From assembly GCA_024399035.1 (NCBI GenBank), contig JAKSID010000014.1, forward strand, positions 1 to 64,000: 64,000 bases of DNA, written 5' to 3'. This DNA is from Fibrobacter sp. (GTDB lineage Bacteria > Fibrobacterota > Fibrobacteria > Fibrobacterales > Fibrobacteraceae). Both the position numbers and the translations under genes were made by a program. Positions within the stretch are counted from its first letter, which is position 1, and each line of letters begins with the position of its first letter. This document shows, in pieces, positions 9,061-18,307 of the stretch. Under the pieces are notes generated by a model. The model did not search any database. It was given only the letters and a program-made list of their open reading frames with translations, and was not told the origin of the DNA.

Positions 9061-10236
9061 CTATTTTTTCAAATACCCTGCATATTGGAACAAAGTAAGT
9101 CCAAATTCAGGCAGCACCGCAATGAGGTGGTCAAAAATATCGGACTGGATTCCTTCGTAGGTAATCCATTCAGTCTTGTTGGTAAAGGCGTAAATTTCCA
9201 GAGGCAAGCCCTCGGGGGACGGCGGCAATTGACGGGTCATCAAGGTCATGTTCTGAGCCACATCTTCTAAGGAACGCAGGTAGGCCGTACAATAGGCACG
9301 GAAGGTTCCCACGTTGGTCAAATGGCGGCTGTTCACCATATCCAATTCGCTAGGTTCAGCCCCTTCACCATACTTAGCCGCAAATTCCTCAGCCAGTTCC
9401 TTACGCTTTTCATCCATGTAAGGTTTCAAGATTTCGATCTTGGAAAGGCGTTCGATTTCTTCGGGAGTCAAGAAGCGAATGCTTTGCTGGTCAATGAGCA
9501 GAGAGCGCTTGATGCGGCGACCGCCGGATTCCTCCATACCGCGCCAGTTCTTGAAACTGTTGGTAATGAGGTCATAGGCCGGAATCACAGAAATCGTCTT
9601 GTCCCAGTTACGAACCTTCACCGAAGTCAAGGTAATGTCGATGACCGTACCGTCAGCATGATGGCGTTCAATTTCAATCCAGTCGCCCTTGCGCAAAAGA
9701 TCCGAAATATTAATCTGGATACCGGAAACCACGCCCAGAATGGAGTCGCGGAAAATCAACATCAAGACCGTTGCGGCAGCGCCCAATGCAGACAAAATAA
9801 ACACTGGACTCTTCCCAGAAACCTGGGAAACAATGATAATGGCGCACACGCAGAAAAAGAAAAGTTTAATTGCCTGGAAAATTCCGTGCAGCGGTTTATT
9901 CTTTGTCTTCTGATGGTTATCGTTCAGCGCCTCGACAACGTCCAACACAGAACAACCCACAGCAAAGCCAACCAGAGCCAAGCACACGTTGGAAAGTCGG
10001 GTGCAATGATCCAAAAGGGCGGAACCCGCCGGCAGAATTTCAACAATCCCTGCGCTGAAAATGGCAATGGGGAAAAACTGGGTTGCCCTGGAGAAAAAGT
10101 TCTTTTCTACCAGCAAATCATCAAACTTATTGGGAGTTTTGGCAGCAATTCGCTTAGCAATGGGATTTACCACAAAAAAGCAAAGAGCCGCCACCAGCAA
10201 AACAACAATTAGTAATAAGAGAAACTTGTAATCCAT
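9061..10236 (-). CDS. Mechanosensitive channel, MscS/YbdG family
   Basis: A 391-residue inner-membrane channel that opens under membrane tension and releases solutes on hypo-osmotic shock. N-terminal transmembrane helices (FLLLLIVVLLVAALCFFVV; IAIFSAGIVEIL; CLALVGFAVGCSVL; LFFFCVCAIIIVSQV) lead to the pore helix (ILSALGAAATVLMLIFRDSILGVVSGIQI) and the beta domain (DLLRKGDWIEI, ITLTSVKVRNWDKTISVIPAYDLI). The long cytoplasmic part resembles E. coli YbdG. It is divergent from the CobW-type gene with only 35 bases between the starts. TATTTT lies 6 bases before its ATG, suggesting a leaderless message. Confidence 0.88.
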   Translation of the reverse strand: MDYKFLLLLIVVLLVAALCFFVVNPIAKRIAAKTPNKFDDLLVEKNFFSRATQFFPIAIFSAGIVEILPAGSALLDHCTRLSNVCLALVGFAVGCSVLDVVEALNDNHQKTKNKPLHGIFQAIKLFFFCVCAIIIVSQVSGKSPVFILSALGAAATVLMLIFRDSILGVVSGIQINISDLLRKGDWIEIERHHADGTVIDITLTSVKVRNWDKTISVIPAYDLITNSFKNWRGMEESGGRRIKRSLLIDQQSIRFLTPEEIERLSKIEILKPYMDEKRKELAEEFAAKYGEGAEPSELDMVNSRHLTNVGTFRAYCTAYLRSLEDVAQNMTLMTRQLPPSPEGLPLEIYAFTNKTEWITYEGIQSDIFDHLIAVLPEFGLTLFQYAGYLKK

Positions 10237-10271
10237 AGCCTAAAAATACAAAATTTGCTAGATTATGGGCC

Positions 10272-11627
10272 ATGAAGAAATCAGTACCTATTACAGTGCT
10301 CACCGGTTACTTAGGAGCCGGTAAAACTACTCTCCTCAACTACGTTCTTAACAATCAGGAAGGCTATCACGTAGCTGTTATCGTCAACGATATTGGCGAA
10401 ATCAACATTGACCAGACCCTCATTGAAAAGGGCGGAAACATCACCAAGGAAGATTCCGGCAAGTTGGTACCCCTTTCCAACGGTTGCATTTGCTGCTCCC
10501 TGAAGCAGGACATGCTGGAACAGATTGCCGAAATTCTTGAAACCGGCAAGTTCGACTACATTCTTATTGAAGCCAGCGGTATTTGCGAACCCGTACCTAT
10601 CGCACAGACCATCTGTATGGCAGGTTCCCAGCTCCAGGGCAAGAATGGCGAGCCTCTCCCCTGCCATCTGGACAGCGTTACTGCCGTGGTAGACGTTCTC
10701 CGCCTGGCCGACGAATTCGCCGGTGGCGAAAAGCTCCTTTCCAAGGATCTGGAAGAAGAAGACATTGCAAACCTGCTGATCCAGCAGATCGAATTCTGCA
10801 ACACCATCATTTTGAACAAGGTGGACTGCCTGAGCGCAAAGGACCTTGAACATGTGAAGGCTGTTGTTAGAGCCCTCCAGCCCACCGCCAAGATGATTGA
10901 AACCAACTACGGCAAGGTGGAAATGAAGGACATCCTGGATACCAAGCTGTTTGATTTTGAAAAGGTTGCAGAATCTGCTGCATGGGCCATCGAACTGAAC
11001 AAGATTGATGACGACCATCACGACGATGATGATGACGACGATGACGAACACGATCATGAACATCATCACCATCACGATGAAGAAGATCACAGCGACTGCG
11101 ATCATGAACACGGTGTTTGCCACCATCACCACGATGATGACGACGACGATGATCACGAACATCATCACCATCACGATGACGAAGACCACAGCCACTGCGA
11201 CCATGAACATGGCGTTTGCCACTGCGGCCATCATCACGACAAGGATCACCCGCATGGTGACGAATACGGCATTTCAACCTTCGTGTATGAACGCCGCCGT
11301 CCCTTCGATCGCAAGAAATTCGAAGCATTCCTGGATGACTATCCCAATGCCATCATCCGCACCAAGGGTCTCCTCTGGTTCAGCGACGAACGTTCCGAAA
11401 GCTACCTCTTCGAGCAGGCAGGCAAGCAGGCAACCGCACAGAATTTCGGTCGCTGGTTTGCTGCAGAAGACAAGGCTACCCAGGATTACATTCTCGCCCA
11501 GAATCCCGACCTGAAGAAGGTTTGGGACGACGAATACGGCGACCGTATCATCCGTCTTGTGTTCATTGGCCAGCACATGGAAAAGAAGAAGATCATCGCA
11601 GTTCTGGACAGTTGCCTGGACAAGTAA
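10272..11627 (+). CDS. CobW/COG0523 GTPase, metal chaperone with His/Asp-rich insert
   Basis: A cytoplasmic G3E-family GTPase (451 residues), the group that includes zinc chaperones such as ZigA/ZNG1 and cobalamin-linked CobW. Walker A is GYLGAGKTT (12-20); the metal-binding CxCC motif is in NGCICCSLKQD (near 72-75); the G-motif NKVD is in IILNKVDCL. Residues about 244-331 are an insert made of two copies of a roughly 32-residue unit, each with an Asp run, a His run and CDHEHGVCH, an unusually large metal-binding store. The CobW C-terminal domain follows (about 345-450). TAGATT lies 7 bases before the ATG. No Zur operator was identified, so zinc as the metal is an inference from the family. 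Confidence 0.87.
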   Translation: MKKSVPITVLTGYLGAGKTTLLNYVLNNQEGYHVAVIVNDIGEINIDQTLIEKGGNITKEDSGKLVPLSNGCICCSLKQDMLEQIAEILETGKFDYILIEASGICEPVPIAQTICMAGSQLQGKNGEPLPCHLDSVTAVVDVLRLADEFAGGEKLLSKDLEEEDIANLLIQQIEFCNTIILNKVDCLSAKDLEHVKAVVRALQPTAKMIETNYGKVEMKDILDTKLFDFEKVAESAAWAIELNKIDDDHHDDDDDDDDEHDHEHHHHHDEEDHSDCDHEHGVCHHHHDDDDDDDHEHHHHHDDEDHSHCDHEHGVCHCGHHHDKDHPHGDEYGISTFVYERRRPFDRKKFEAFLDDYPNAIIRTKGLLWFSDERSESYLFEQAGKQATAQNFGRWFAAEDKATQDYILAQNPDLKKVWDDEYGDRIIRLVFIGQHMEKKKIIAVLDSCLDK

Positions 11628-11646
11628 TTAACAGACTTAGTTCAAC

Positions 11647-11681
11647 AAAAAGCCCTGCGAGCCAAATCGCAGGACTTTTTT
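11647..11681 (+). terminator. Terminator after the CobW-type gene
   Basis: CCTGCGA (11654-11660) pairs with TCGCAGG (11667-11673) across a 6-base loop, followed by a T-run. Confidence 0.8.
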
Positions 11682-11719
11682 TATTTTTTGCGTATGAAAT
11701 TTAGGAGGTTTATTTGACT

Positions 11720-12346
11720 ATGTTCAGGTCAAAGTTTATTTGGGTTAGCGCATTCGCCATCGCATTAATCAGCGCCTGTTCCAGCGGCACCGATGCCGAT
11801 GAAACCAGCGGCGTTTTCCCCGAGCGCTGGGCAAACAATCCTGCAGGTTACGGAAGCGAAATTTATTCCGTTGCCAAAGGCGACTCCGTCAATGGATTCC
11901 AATGTTCTGTTTATGAAAGCGAAAACGCAGTCATTGAATCCTCCATTGAATTTCAATCAGGATTTGAAATCAAGGCCATATACCACAACCTCATCAAAAA
12001 CGACAGCATCAAAGTAACTGTTTTCGTCAGCATGGAACCTTATACAAAAAAGACCATGGAAGACATGTGCAATAAAATGACCCAAAGCGCTGATACAGCC
12101 AATGGCGCGTACGTGGTTTGCGAAGATGATTACATCAAAGAAGTCGCATTCGGTTCATATACAGTGTCCGATTCTATCGCAATAGAGAAAACAAAGAATC
12201 GTGCAATTGAGCACTGCAAGCAGCAGGACATGGACTATGGAGAGGCAGTTGACGATGACTCCGTCGTGGTGCCATCCTGTGAAGCAGACACTCTTTTCAG
12301 AGCAGACGGATCCTTCACCCTGGATATTCCGGATAACTGCATCTAG
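11720..12346 (+). CDS. Lipoprotein of unknown function
   Basis: A 208-residue protein with a lipoprotein signal peptide (FIWVSAFAIALISAC, lipobox ISAC) followed by a Ser/Thr/Asp-rich stretch. It has several Cys residues (FQCSVY, EDMCNKM, VVCEDD, EHCKQQ, PSCEAD, DNCI) that could form disulfides in the periplasm or at the surface. I recognise no domain. AGGAGG at 11703-11708 could serve either the TTG at 11714 or the ATG at 11720; the ATG was chosen. It ends 9 bases from the convergent exporter gene. Confidence 0.6.
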   Translation: MFRSKFIWVSAFAIALISACSSGTDADETSGVFPERWANNPAGYGSEIYSVAKGDSVNGFQCSVYESENAVIESSIEFQSGFEIKAIYHNLIKNDSIKVTVFVSMEPYTKKTMEDMCNKMTQSADTANGAYVVCEDDYIKEVAFGSYTVSDSIAIEKTKNRAIEHCKQQDMDYGEAVDDDSVVVPSCEADTLFRADGSFTLDIPDNCI

Positions 12347-12355
12347 TTTTCATTC

Positions 12356-14554
12356 CTATTCTTGACATAAATTTTGCGATATAATCGGTTGGAGTAATCC
12401 AGCCGATTTTTGATTTTTAAAACCTTTACCGAAGGGTTTTGTCAGCACGATCAGCACCGGCGTAATGGTAAAGTCCGCCACCAGGGCAGTCACAAGGCCA
12501 ATGCTTGCCATAAGCCCCACCCTAAAGAAGATGGTCACAGGGCTTACCATGTAGGCAAGGAACATCATGCAAAGAATAATGGTGGTGCTCACCATGCTCT
12601 TGCCCACGTCCCTGAAGGTGGCAAGAACAGATTCGCGATAGTTCCCGCATCGTTCAAAGCAAAGCTTGGAATGATTGACAAAGTGGATGGTATCGTCCAC
12701 CGCTATACCGATGGCCATGGGAATCACCATCATGGTCATCATGTCCATGCTGAAATCACAGTAGCCCATGACAGCGCCAATCACAAGAATGGGAGCTACG
12801 TTGGGGATCATGCCAATCAATCCCGTTTTCACGCTCATGAACGATGCAATCAAAAGCAGGACTATCATCACAAAGGATACGCACACGGACTTGATTTCAC
12901 CCTTCACCAGTTTGTTATTCATGGAAGCCTGTTCCACGGCATAACCTTCTACACCCACATCGGCCTTGGGGAAATAATGGCGAACAAGAGTCTGGGCGCT
13001 GTCGATATCAACATCAATCTGCTTGGAATTCCACTCCTTCAGTTCCACATGAATGTAGGCGGTGCTGAAATCGTCGGTAACGCCACCCACCATCACACGG
13101 GCTTTTCCTTCGGTGAACTTGGTCAGAGGCAACTTTGACAAATCCGTAACGGAGCTGTCCAAGGCGGCGAATTTTTCGGGATTCTTGAAGGACGCGGAAT
13201 CAGAATCACCGCCCAAATCAATCATCACATTGTAGGAGTAAACATTGGCCAGTTCGGAATCCATCAGTTCTACCAGGCGCTCCACAAAAGGCAACTTGGT
13301 GCCGAACATTTCCACATATTCCATATTCACTTTCAGCCCCATGCATCCAATGGCGCTGGCTACGGCAACGGCAACAGAAGCCAAGGCAATCGGCAGTTTC
13401 ATGTTCAAAGCCTTGCCGCCGATCTTCACCAGGATTTTTTCAATTCGGCCTTCATCGTTTGCAAGTTTCGCGACCGCTTTTTCGCCCTTGCCGTCATAGC
13501 TGAACAGGATGGGTACCAGAATAATCACGTACAGGTAAACAGCAAAAACCATGGCGGCGCAAATGGAGCCCACGATTTTCATCACGGGCATTTCCACAAC
13601 CAAAAATGACAACATGGAAGCAACCGTGGTCACCACCGTAAAGAAGATGGGCCAGCCCGTTTCCGTTACCGCTTCCACCAGGGCTTCATCACGATTTTTC
13701 GGGCGATTGCCAAAGCAGGTTTCTAGGCGCTGATATGCTTGCTTGAAACTGTTTATGTAGTGGATGGAATAGCCTACGCTTAAGGCCATGCCCAGCACCA
13801 AGGGCAACGTAAACAAGGTAAAGTCAGGCTTAACGCCCAGCCAGCCGCAAATGCCAAACACAGAAGCCATGGCAAAGGCAATGGCCATCAGGGGCACCAG
13901 CACACCGAATTTGCTTCGGGTGAAAAAGGCCAGGCAGAAAATCATGATGAACACGCCGATAACTACGGAACGTGCCGCCTGGGGCATGGTGGAATCATTT
14001 TTTGCAACTTCAAGATAAGGCTCGCCGCCGGCGTTCAAGTCCCACTTTTCAGACTTAAACTCCGGACGTTTCAGCATGTCCGCTACTGCGCGGCCAATTT
14101 TTGCAGCATCATCAGCCGGATCCGTGTAACGTTCAAGGCTCAGGTGAAGCAGCGCCTCGGTACCTGCGGAGTTTTCGATGGAATGGATTTCCTTTGCCAG
14201 AGGAATGTTCGCCAGCATGTAGCGAGAAAGTGTGTCCCGCATTTCAAGGATTGCGGAATCACGGACACTTGGCGCGGATTCTGCGGAACCGCCTGCCCCT
14301 TGCGCACCCTTTGCAGTTACCAGAACCACGACGCTGGCGTCATTTCCGAAATGCTCCCGGAACTTTTCCGCATTGACCTTGGCCGGGTCCCCTTCCAGAA
14401 ACCAGCCATCATTTGTAAAACTGAACTCAAAACGTAAAATGCCGGCAGCGGCAGCCAACGTAAAAAGAATAATCCCAATAAGAATTCCACGACGATGGGC
14501 TGTCTGGAACTTACCCAAGCGATTAAAAATCTTGTTGATCTGAAGAACCTTCAT
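12356..14554 (-). CDS. RND/MMPL-family exporter (COG1033 type)
   Basis: A 732-residue inner-membrane transporter of the RND superfamily, single-gene MMPL/COG1033 type (predicted exporter of lipids, hydrophobic compounds or related cargo). It has the expected layout of one N-terminal helix (GILIGIILFTLAAAAGI), a periplasmic loop (about 50-190), a cluster of helices with DFTLFTLPLVLGMALSVGYSIHYINSF, a second periplasmic loop and a second cluster with MMVIPMAIGIAVDDTIHFVNH. The ATG at 14554 was chosen; the earlier GTG at 14605 falls within the upstream gene's terminator hairpin. No membrane-fusion or outer-membrane partner gene lies beside it. Substrate unknown. Confidence 0.82.
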   Translation of the reverse strand: MKVLQINKIFNRLGKFQTAHRRGILIGIILFTLAAAAGILRFEFSFTNDGWFLEGDPAKVNAEKFREHFGNDASVVVLVTAKGAQGAGGSAESAPSVRDSAILEMRDTLSRYMLANIPLAKEIHSIENSAGTEALLHLSLERYTDPADDAAKIGRAVADMLKRPEFKSEKWDLNAGGEPYLEVAKNDSTMPQAARSVVIGVFIMIFCLAFFTRSKFGVLVPLMAIAFAMASVFGICGWLGVKPDFTLFTLPLVLGMALSVGYSIHYINSFKQAYQRLETCFGNRPKNRDEALVEAVTETGWPIFFTVVTTVASMLSFLVVEMPVMKIVGSICAAMVFAVYLYVIILVPILFSYDGKGEKAVAKLANDEGRIEKILVKIGGKALNMKLPIALASVAVAVASAIGCMGLKVNMEYVEMFGTKLPFVERLVELMDSELANVYSYNVMIDLGGDSDSASFKNPEKFAALDSSVTDLSKLPLTKFTEGKARVMVGGVTDDFSTAYIHVELKEWNSKQIDVDIDSAQTLVRHYFPKADVGVEGYAVEQASMNNKLVKGEIKSVCVSFVMIVLLLIASFMSVKTGLIGMIPNVAPILVIGAVMGYCDFSMDMMTMMVIPMAIGIAVDDTIHFVNHSKLCFERCGNYRESVLATFRDVGKSMVSTTIILCMMFLAYMVSPVTIFFRVGLMASIGLVTALVADFTITPVLIVLTKPFGKGFKNQKSAGLLQPIISQNLCQE

Positions 14555-14569
14555 GAAAATCAAACATAG

Positions 14570-14615
14570 AAAAAGCCCAAGCGGCAGAAAAAATTTTCTA
14601 CGCACTCGGACTTTT
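14570..14615 (-). terminator. Terminator of the FISUC lipoprotein gene
   Basis: On the minus strand AAAAGTCCGAG pairs with CTTGGGCTTTT (two G-U pairs), followed by T residues, about 25 bases after the stop at 14640. Confidence 0.6.
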
Positions 14616-14639
14616 ATAAGGATCTTTTTTTATTGTAGC

Positions 14640-15698
14640 TTAGTCCTGAACGCAACGGACCGAGCTAGCGCTTTTCTTATTCCATTCACCTTTCATGTAA
14701 ACGCTAGCATCGTTGTTGAACAAGGCCAGATCAGAGGCTTTATTTTTGTCAGTTGCAACCTCACTGGCTAACCAGAAGTAAGCGCGTTCTCCTGCAGACA
14801 TGAATTCATCGTCAGCGCCGCTCCTGTAGCCACCGGGGAGCGCAGAAAAGCCGAATTCATCAGTGCCATTACCGTCCTTATCATTGCCGTCCTTATTCCA
14901 GCCACGGCCAGACTTGAGAGCAGTACCTGCGGTTGCTTTACCGCCCACAGCATTCACAAGTGTTTCAAGTTCAGCCTTGGAGGGCAAGTGCCAACCATCG
15001 GGGCAAATACCCTGAACCGTTGCCGGCAGGGTGCAAGTTTTACCATAGCCGCAAGTTTGTGGATTTTCAGCATCCTTGGCTAAAGCTACAGAATCAATTG
15101 CAGCAGACCAAGTGTAAAGACGACCGGTCACATCGCAATTTTTCGCAACGTTACCAAAGCACCAAGAACGGCCCTTAAGACTAGTTGTTTTTGCGGAATC
15201 GGCATAGTTCAGGTTTTCTGCCATCCAAACCTGCTCACCGATCTTTACGGTCTTGTAAGTTTTTCCGTCACGGTCGTCAGTCATAGAGCCGTATTCAATA
15301 GAGGAATTCATGTAAGATTCCTTGGACACGTCAAAAGACCAGGTCTCTTCACTAGAACTGGAGAGAATTTCTTCGCTGGAGCTAGAGGAAGGTTCTTCGC
15401 TGCTGCTGGAGGCATTTTCCAAACTAGAGGAAGATTCTACCTTTTCGCTGGAGGAGGAATCGTCCTTGACGCTGGAGGAACTTTTTTCATCGTCACGAGA
15501 GTTGGATGATTTTACTGCACTGGACGAAGAGCTCTTCACAACACTTGAGGAGGAACTCTTTGTTTCCTTGGAAGAAGAACTTTTTTCTTCGATGGAGGAG
15601 CTACTGGAGTCATCATCATTAGGCGCAGACACGGATGTATCATCACCGCATGCCACCATACCCATAGTCAAAGCCAACAATGCAAACATTTTTTTCAT
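14640..15698 (-). CDS. FISUC-domain lipoprotein (Fibrobacter major paralogous domain)
   Basis: A 352-residue surface lipoprotein: signal peptide with lipobox (MGMVAC, Cys17), a long Ser/Glu/Lys linker (about 30-118) made of repeated SSSS blocks, then the Fibrobacter succinogenes major paralogous domain (about 130-350). Family marks are DGKTYKTVKIGEQVWMAENLNY, ICPDGWHLPSKAELETLV, FGFSALPGGYR, YFWLASE and SVRCVQD. The domain has a C-type-lectin/FGE-like look, but its role is not known. AAGGAG precedes the ATG. It is the first of two such genes in the window; the other is at 54768. Confidence 0.88.
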   Translation of the reverse strand: MKKMFALLALTMGMVACGDDTSVSAPNDDDSSSSSIEEKSSSSKETKSSSSSVVKSSSSSAVKSSNSRDDEKSSSSVKDDSSSSEKVESSSSLENASSSSEEPSSSSSEEILSSSSEETWSFDVSKESYMNSSIEYGSMTDDRDGKTYKTVKIGEQVWMAENLNYADSAKTTSLKGRSWCFGNVAKNCDVTGRLYTWSAAIDSVALAKDAENPQTCGYGKTCTLPATVQGICPDGWHLPSKAELETLVNAVGGKATAGTALKSGRGWNKDGNDKDGNGTDEFGFSALPGGYRSGADDEFMSAGERAYFWLASEVATDKNKASDLALFNNDASVYMKGEWNKKSASSVRCVQD

Positions 15699-15862
15699 GC
15701 TTTTACTCCTTTTTTTAAAGCGGGCGAAAAATAAGATTAATCCTGTTCTTTGGCTGTGATTTCAGTCAATTCTGTTTGGCACATTTTTTGCAATAATCAA
15801 TTGGACCCATCCCGACCGGATTTTTGTTTTTTCTAAATTTATTTCGAAAAACTTAAATATGG

Positions 15863-15895
15863 TCTAACCACTAAACACTAACCACCAACCACTGG
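15863..15895. repeat. AACCACTAACCAC-type repeat before the aconitase gene
   Basis: Short, imperfect repeats of TAACCACTA / TAACCACCA / AACCACTGG end 6 bases before the aconitase ATG. A longer array of the same words, in both orientations, lies directly before potA (33656-33722). Neither gene shows a Shine-Dalgarno, so the repeat occupies the ribosome-binding region. Confidence 0.6.
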
Positions 15896-15901
15896 TATCC
15901 T

Positions 15902-18175
15902 ATGCTTTTTAATTTCGACATGATTCAGGCTACTTACGCCCGTATTCCTGGTCGCGTGGCAGAAGCTCGCAAGCAGCTTGGCCGCCCCCTCACCCTGGCC
16001 GAAAAGATTCTGTACAGCCACTTGATCGCTGGCGCCGAATCCAAGACCTACGTTCGTGGCACTGACTTTGCCGAATTTAACCCGGACCGCGTCGCCATGC
16101 AGGACGCTACCGCCCAGATGGCCCTCCTCCAGTTTACAACTGCTGGAAAATCCAAGGTCGCTGTTCCAAGTTCTGTACATTGCGACCACTTGATTATCGC
16201 CAAGGAAGGTGTGGAAGTTGACCTCCCGAAGGCAAAGTCCGACAGCAAGGAAGTTTATGACTTCCTCCAGTCTGTTTCTGCAAAGTACGGCATTGACTGC
16301 TGGCTCCCGGGCGCAGGCATTATTCACCAGGTGGTTCTTGAAAACTACGCCTTCCCCGGTGGCATGATGATCGGTACCGACTCCCACACTGTGAACGCAG
16401 GTGGTCTCGGTATGCTGGCTATCGGCGTTGGCGGTGCTGACGCTGTGGACGCCATGGTCGGCCTCCCCTGGGAATTGAAGTACCCGAAGATGATCGGTGT
16501 GAAGCTCACCGGCAAGCTCCAGGGCTTCGCAACCGCTAAGGACATTATTCTGAAGCTGGCAGGCATCCTGACTGTTAAGGGTGGCACCAACGCTATTATT
16601 GAATACTTCGGCGAAGGCGCTCGCAGCCTTTCTGCTACCGGCAAGGCAACCATCGCCAACATGGGTGCAGAAGTGGGCGCAACCTGCTCTACCTTCAGCT
16701 ATGACGACTCCATGAGCCGCTACCTGAAGATTACTGGCCGTGCAGACGTGGCTGCCGCTGCCGACAAGATTGCTGAACACCTGAAGGCCGACCCCGAAGT
16801 GGAAGCTGAACCGGAAAAGTACTTCGACCGCGTTGTAGAAATCAACCTCTCCGAACTGGTTCCCCACTACAATGGCCCCTTCAGCCCGGACCGCGCATTC
16901 GCCGTTACCGACATGGCTGAATCCATCAAGGCTACTGAAGCCAAGCCGGAATCTACCCCGGTGGTTTCCGCAGCTCTCATCGGTTCCTGCACCAACTCCA
17001 GCTACGAAGATTTGTTCATGGCTGCTAGCATGATCAAGCAGGCTCTGGCTAAGGGTCTTACCCCCAAGTGCCCGCTCATCATCAACCCGGGTTCCGAACA
17101 GGTCCGCTACACCGCTGAACGCGACGGACTCATCGACCTCTTCAAGCAGTTTGGCGCAACCATCATGACCAACGCCTGCGGTCCTTGCATTGGCCGTTGG
17201 GACCGTGCCGGTGCCGAGAAGAAGGAACTGAACACCATCGTTCACTCCTTCAACCGTAACTTTGCAAAACGCGCCGATGGCAACCCCAACACTCACGCAT
17301 TCGTGGCTTCTCCGCTGATGGCTGTGATCGCCGCCCTTTCTGGCGACATCCGCTTCAACCCCATGACCGACACCCTCGTCAATGGCGAAGGCAAGGCTGT
17401 GAAGCTGGATCCTCCTGAACAGTGCGAACTGCCGCCGAAGGGCTTCGATGTGAAGGACGCTGGCTACCAGGCTCCTGCAGAAGATGGTTCCTCCATCACC
17501 GTTTCCATCAACCCCGAAAGCAAGCGCCTCCAGGTTCTGGCTCCGTTCGCTGCATGGGACGGCAAGGACATCATGGGCGCTCCGATCCTCATCAAGGCCA
17601 AGGGCAAGTGCACCACCGACCACATCTCCATGGCTGGTCCGTGGCTCAACTACCGCGGTCACCTGGAAAACATTTCCAACAACATGCTCATCGGCGCTGT
17701 GAACGCATTCAACGGCGAAACCAACAAGGTTCTCTGCCAGTGCGGCGAATACAAGGAAGTTCCGGAACTTGCCAAGGTTTACAAGAACAAGGGCATCGGC
17801 TCCATCGTTATCGGTGACGAAAACTATGGTGAAGGCTCCAGCCGCGAACACGCCGCTATGGAACCCCGCTTCCTGGGCGTCAAGGCCGTGATCGTGAAGA
17901 GCTTCGCCCGTATTCACGAAACCAACCTGAAGAAGCAGGGCATGCTGGCCCTCACCTTCGCAAATCCTGCCGATTACGACAAGATTCAGGAACAGGACGT
18001 GTTCGACATTCTCGGCCTCACCGAGTTTGCACCGGGCAAGCCGCTGACTCTCGCTATCCACCACAAGGATGGCTCTTGCGAAAACATCACTTTGAACCAC
18101 ACCTACAACGAACAGCAGTGGGCATGGTTCAAGGCCGGTTCCGCACTGAACCTGATCAAGCTGAATAATAAGTAA
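15902..18175 (+). CDS. acn: Aconitate hydratase (mitochondrial-type)
   Basis: The TCA-cycle enzyme interconverting citrate and isocitrate through cis-aconitate, cytoplasmic, with a [4Fe-4S] cluster. The length (757 residues) matches the mitochondrial-type aconitase rather than AcnA/IRP1 (about 890) or AcnB. Cluster ligands are Cys363 ([10 protein letters not shown]) and Cys426/Cys429 (ACGPCIGRW); TDSHT and GGADAVD are in the N-terminal half, and the swivel domain has [15 protein letters not shown] and [12 protein letters not shown]. It stands alone with its own terminator. A long open frame on the opposite strand is a codon-bias shadow. Confidence 0.95.
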   Translation: MLFNFDMIQATYARIPGRVAEARKQLGRPLTLAEKILYSHLIAGAESKTYVRGTDFAEFNPDRVAMQDATAQMALLQFTTAGKSKVAVPSSVHCDHLIIAKEGVEVDLPKAKSDSKEVYDFLQSVSAKYGIDCWLPGAGIIHQVVLENYAFPGGMMIGTDSHTVNAGGLGMLAIGVGGADAVDAMVGLPWELKYPKMIGVKLTGKLQGFATAKDIILKLAGILTVKGGTNAIIEYFGEGARSLSATGKATIANMGAEVGATCSTFSYDDSMSRYLKITGRADVAAAADKIAEHLKADPEVEAEPEKYFDRVVEINLSELVPHYNGPFSPDRAFAVTDMAESIKATEAKPESTPVVSAALIGSCTNSSYEDLFMAASMIKQALAKGLTPKCPLIINPGSEQVRYTAERDGLIDLFKQFGATIMTNACGPCIGRWDRAGAEKKELNTIVHSFNRNFAKRADGNPNTHAFVASPLMAVIAALSGDIRFNPMTDTLVNGEGKAVKLDPPEQCELPPKGFDVKDAGYQAPAEDGSSITVSINPESKRLQVLAPFAAWDGKDIMGAPILIKAKGKCTTDHISMAGPWLNYRGHLENISNNMLIGAVNAFNGETNKVLCQCGEYKEVPELAKVYKNKGIGSIVIGDENYGEGSSREHAAMEPRFLGVKAVIVKSFARIHETNLKKQGMLALTFANPADYDKIQEQDVFDILGLTEFAPGKPLTLAIHHKDGSCENITLNHTYNEQQWAWFKAGSALNLIKLNNK

Positions 18176-18211
18176 TTGGATGCTGCGGTGGAAACGCCGC
18201 GGTCACCCCAT

Positions 18212-18246
18212 AAAAAAATCCTGGGCCAAAACCCAGGATTTTTTGT
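18212..18246 (+). terminator. Terminator after aconitase
   Basis: AAATCCTGGG and CCCAGGATTT form a strong hairpin followed by six T residues; the A-run before it may also let it act on the minus strand. Confidence 0.85.
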
Positions 18247-18307
18247 TTTACGAAATTGGCGCAGTTTCAAAGAGCGCAAAAAAGATGCGCAACAACTAAC
18301 CGCGCAA

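Noticed and set aside
15878-18100. 740-codon open frame opposite the aconitase gene
   Set aside because: Aconitase is unambiguous on the other strand; the long antisense frame follows from its codon bias and translates to no recognisable protein.
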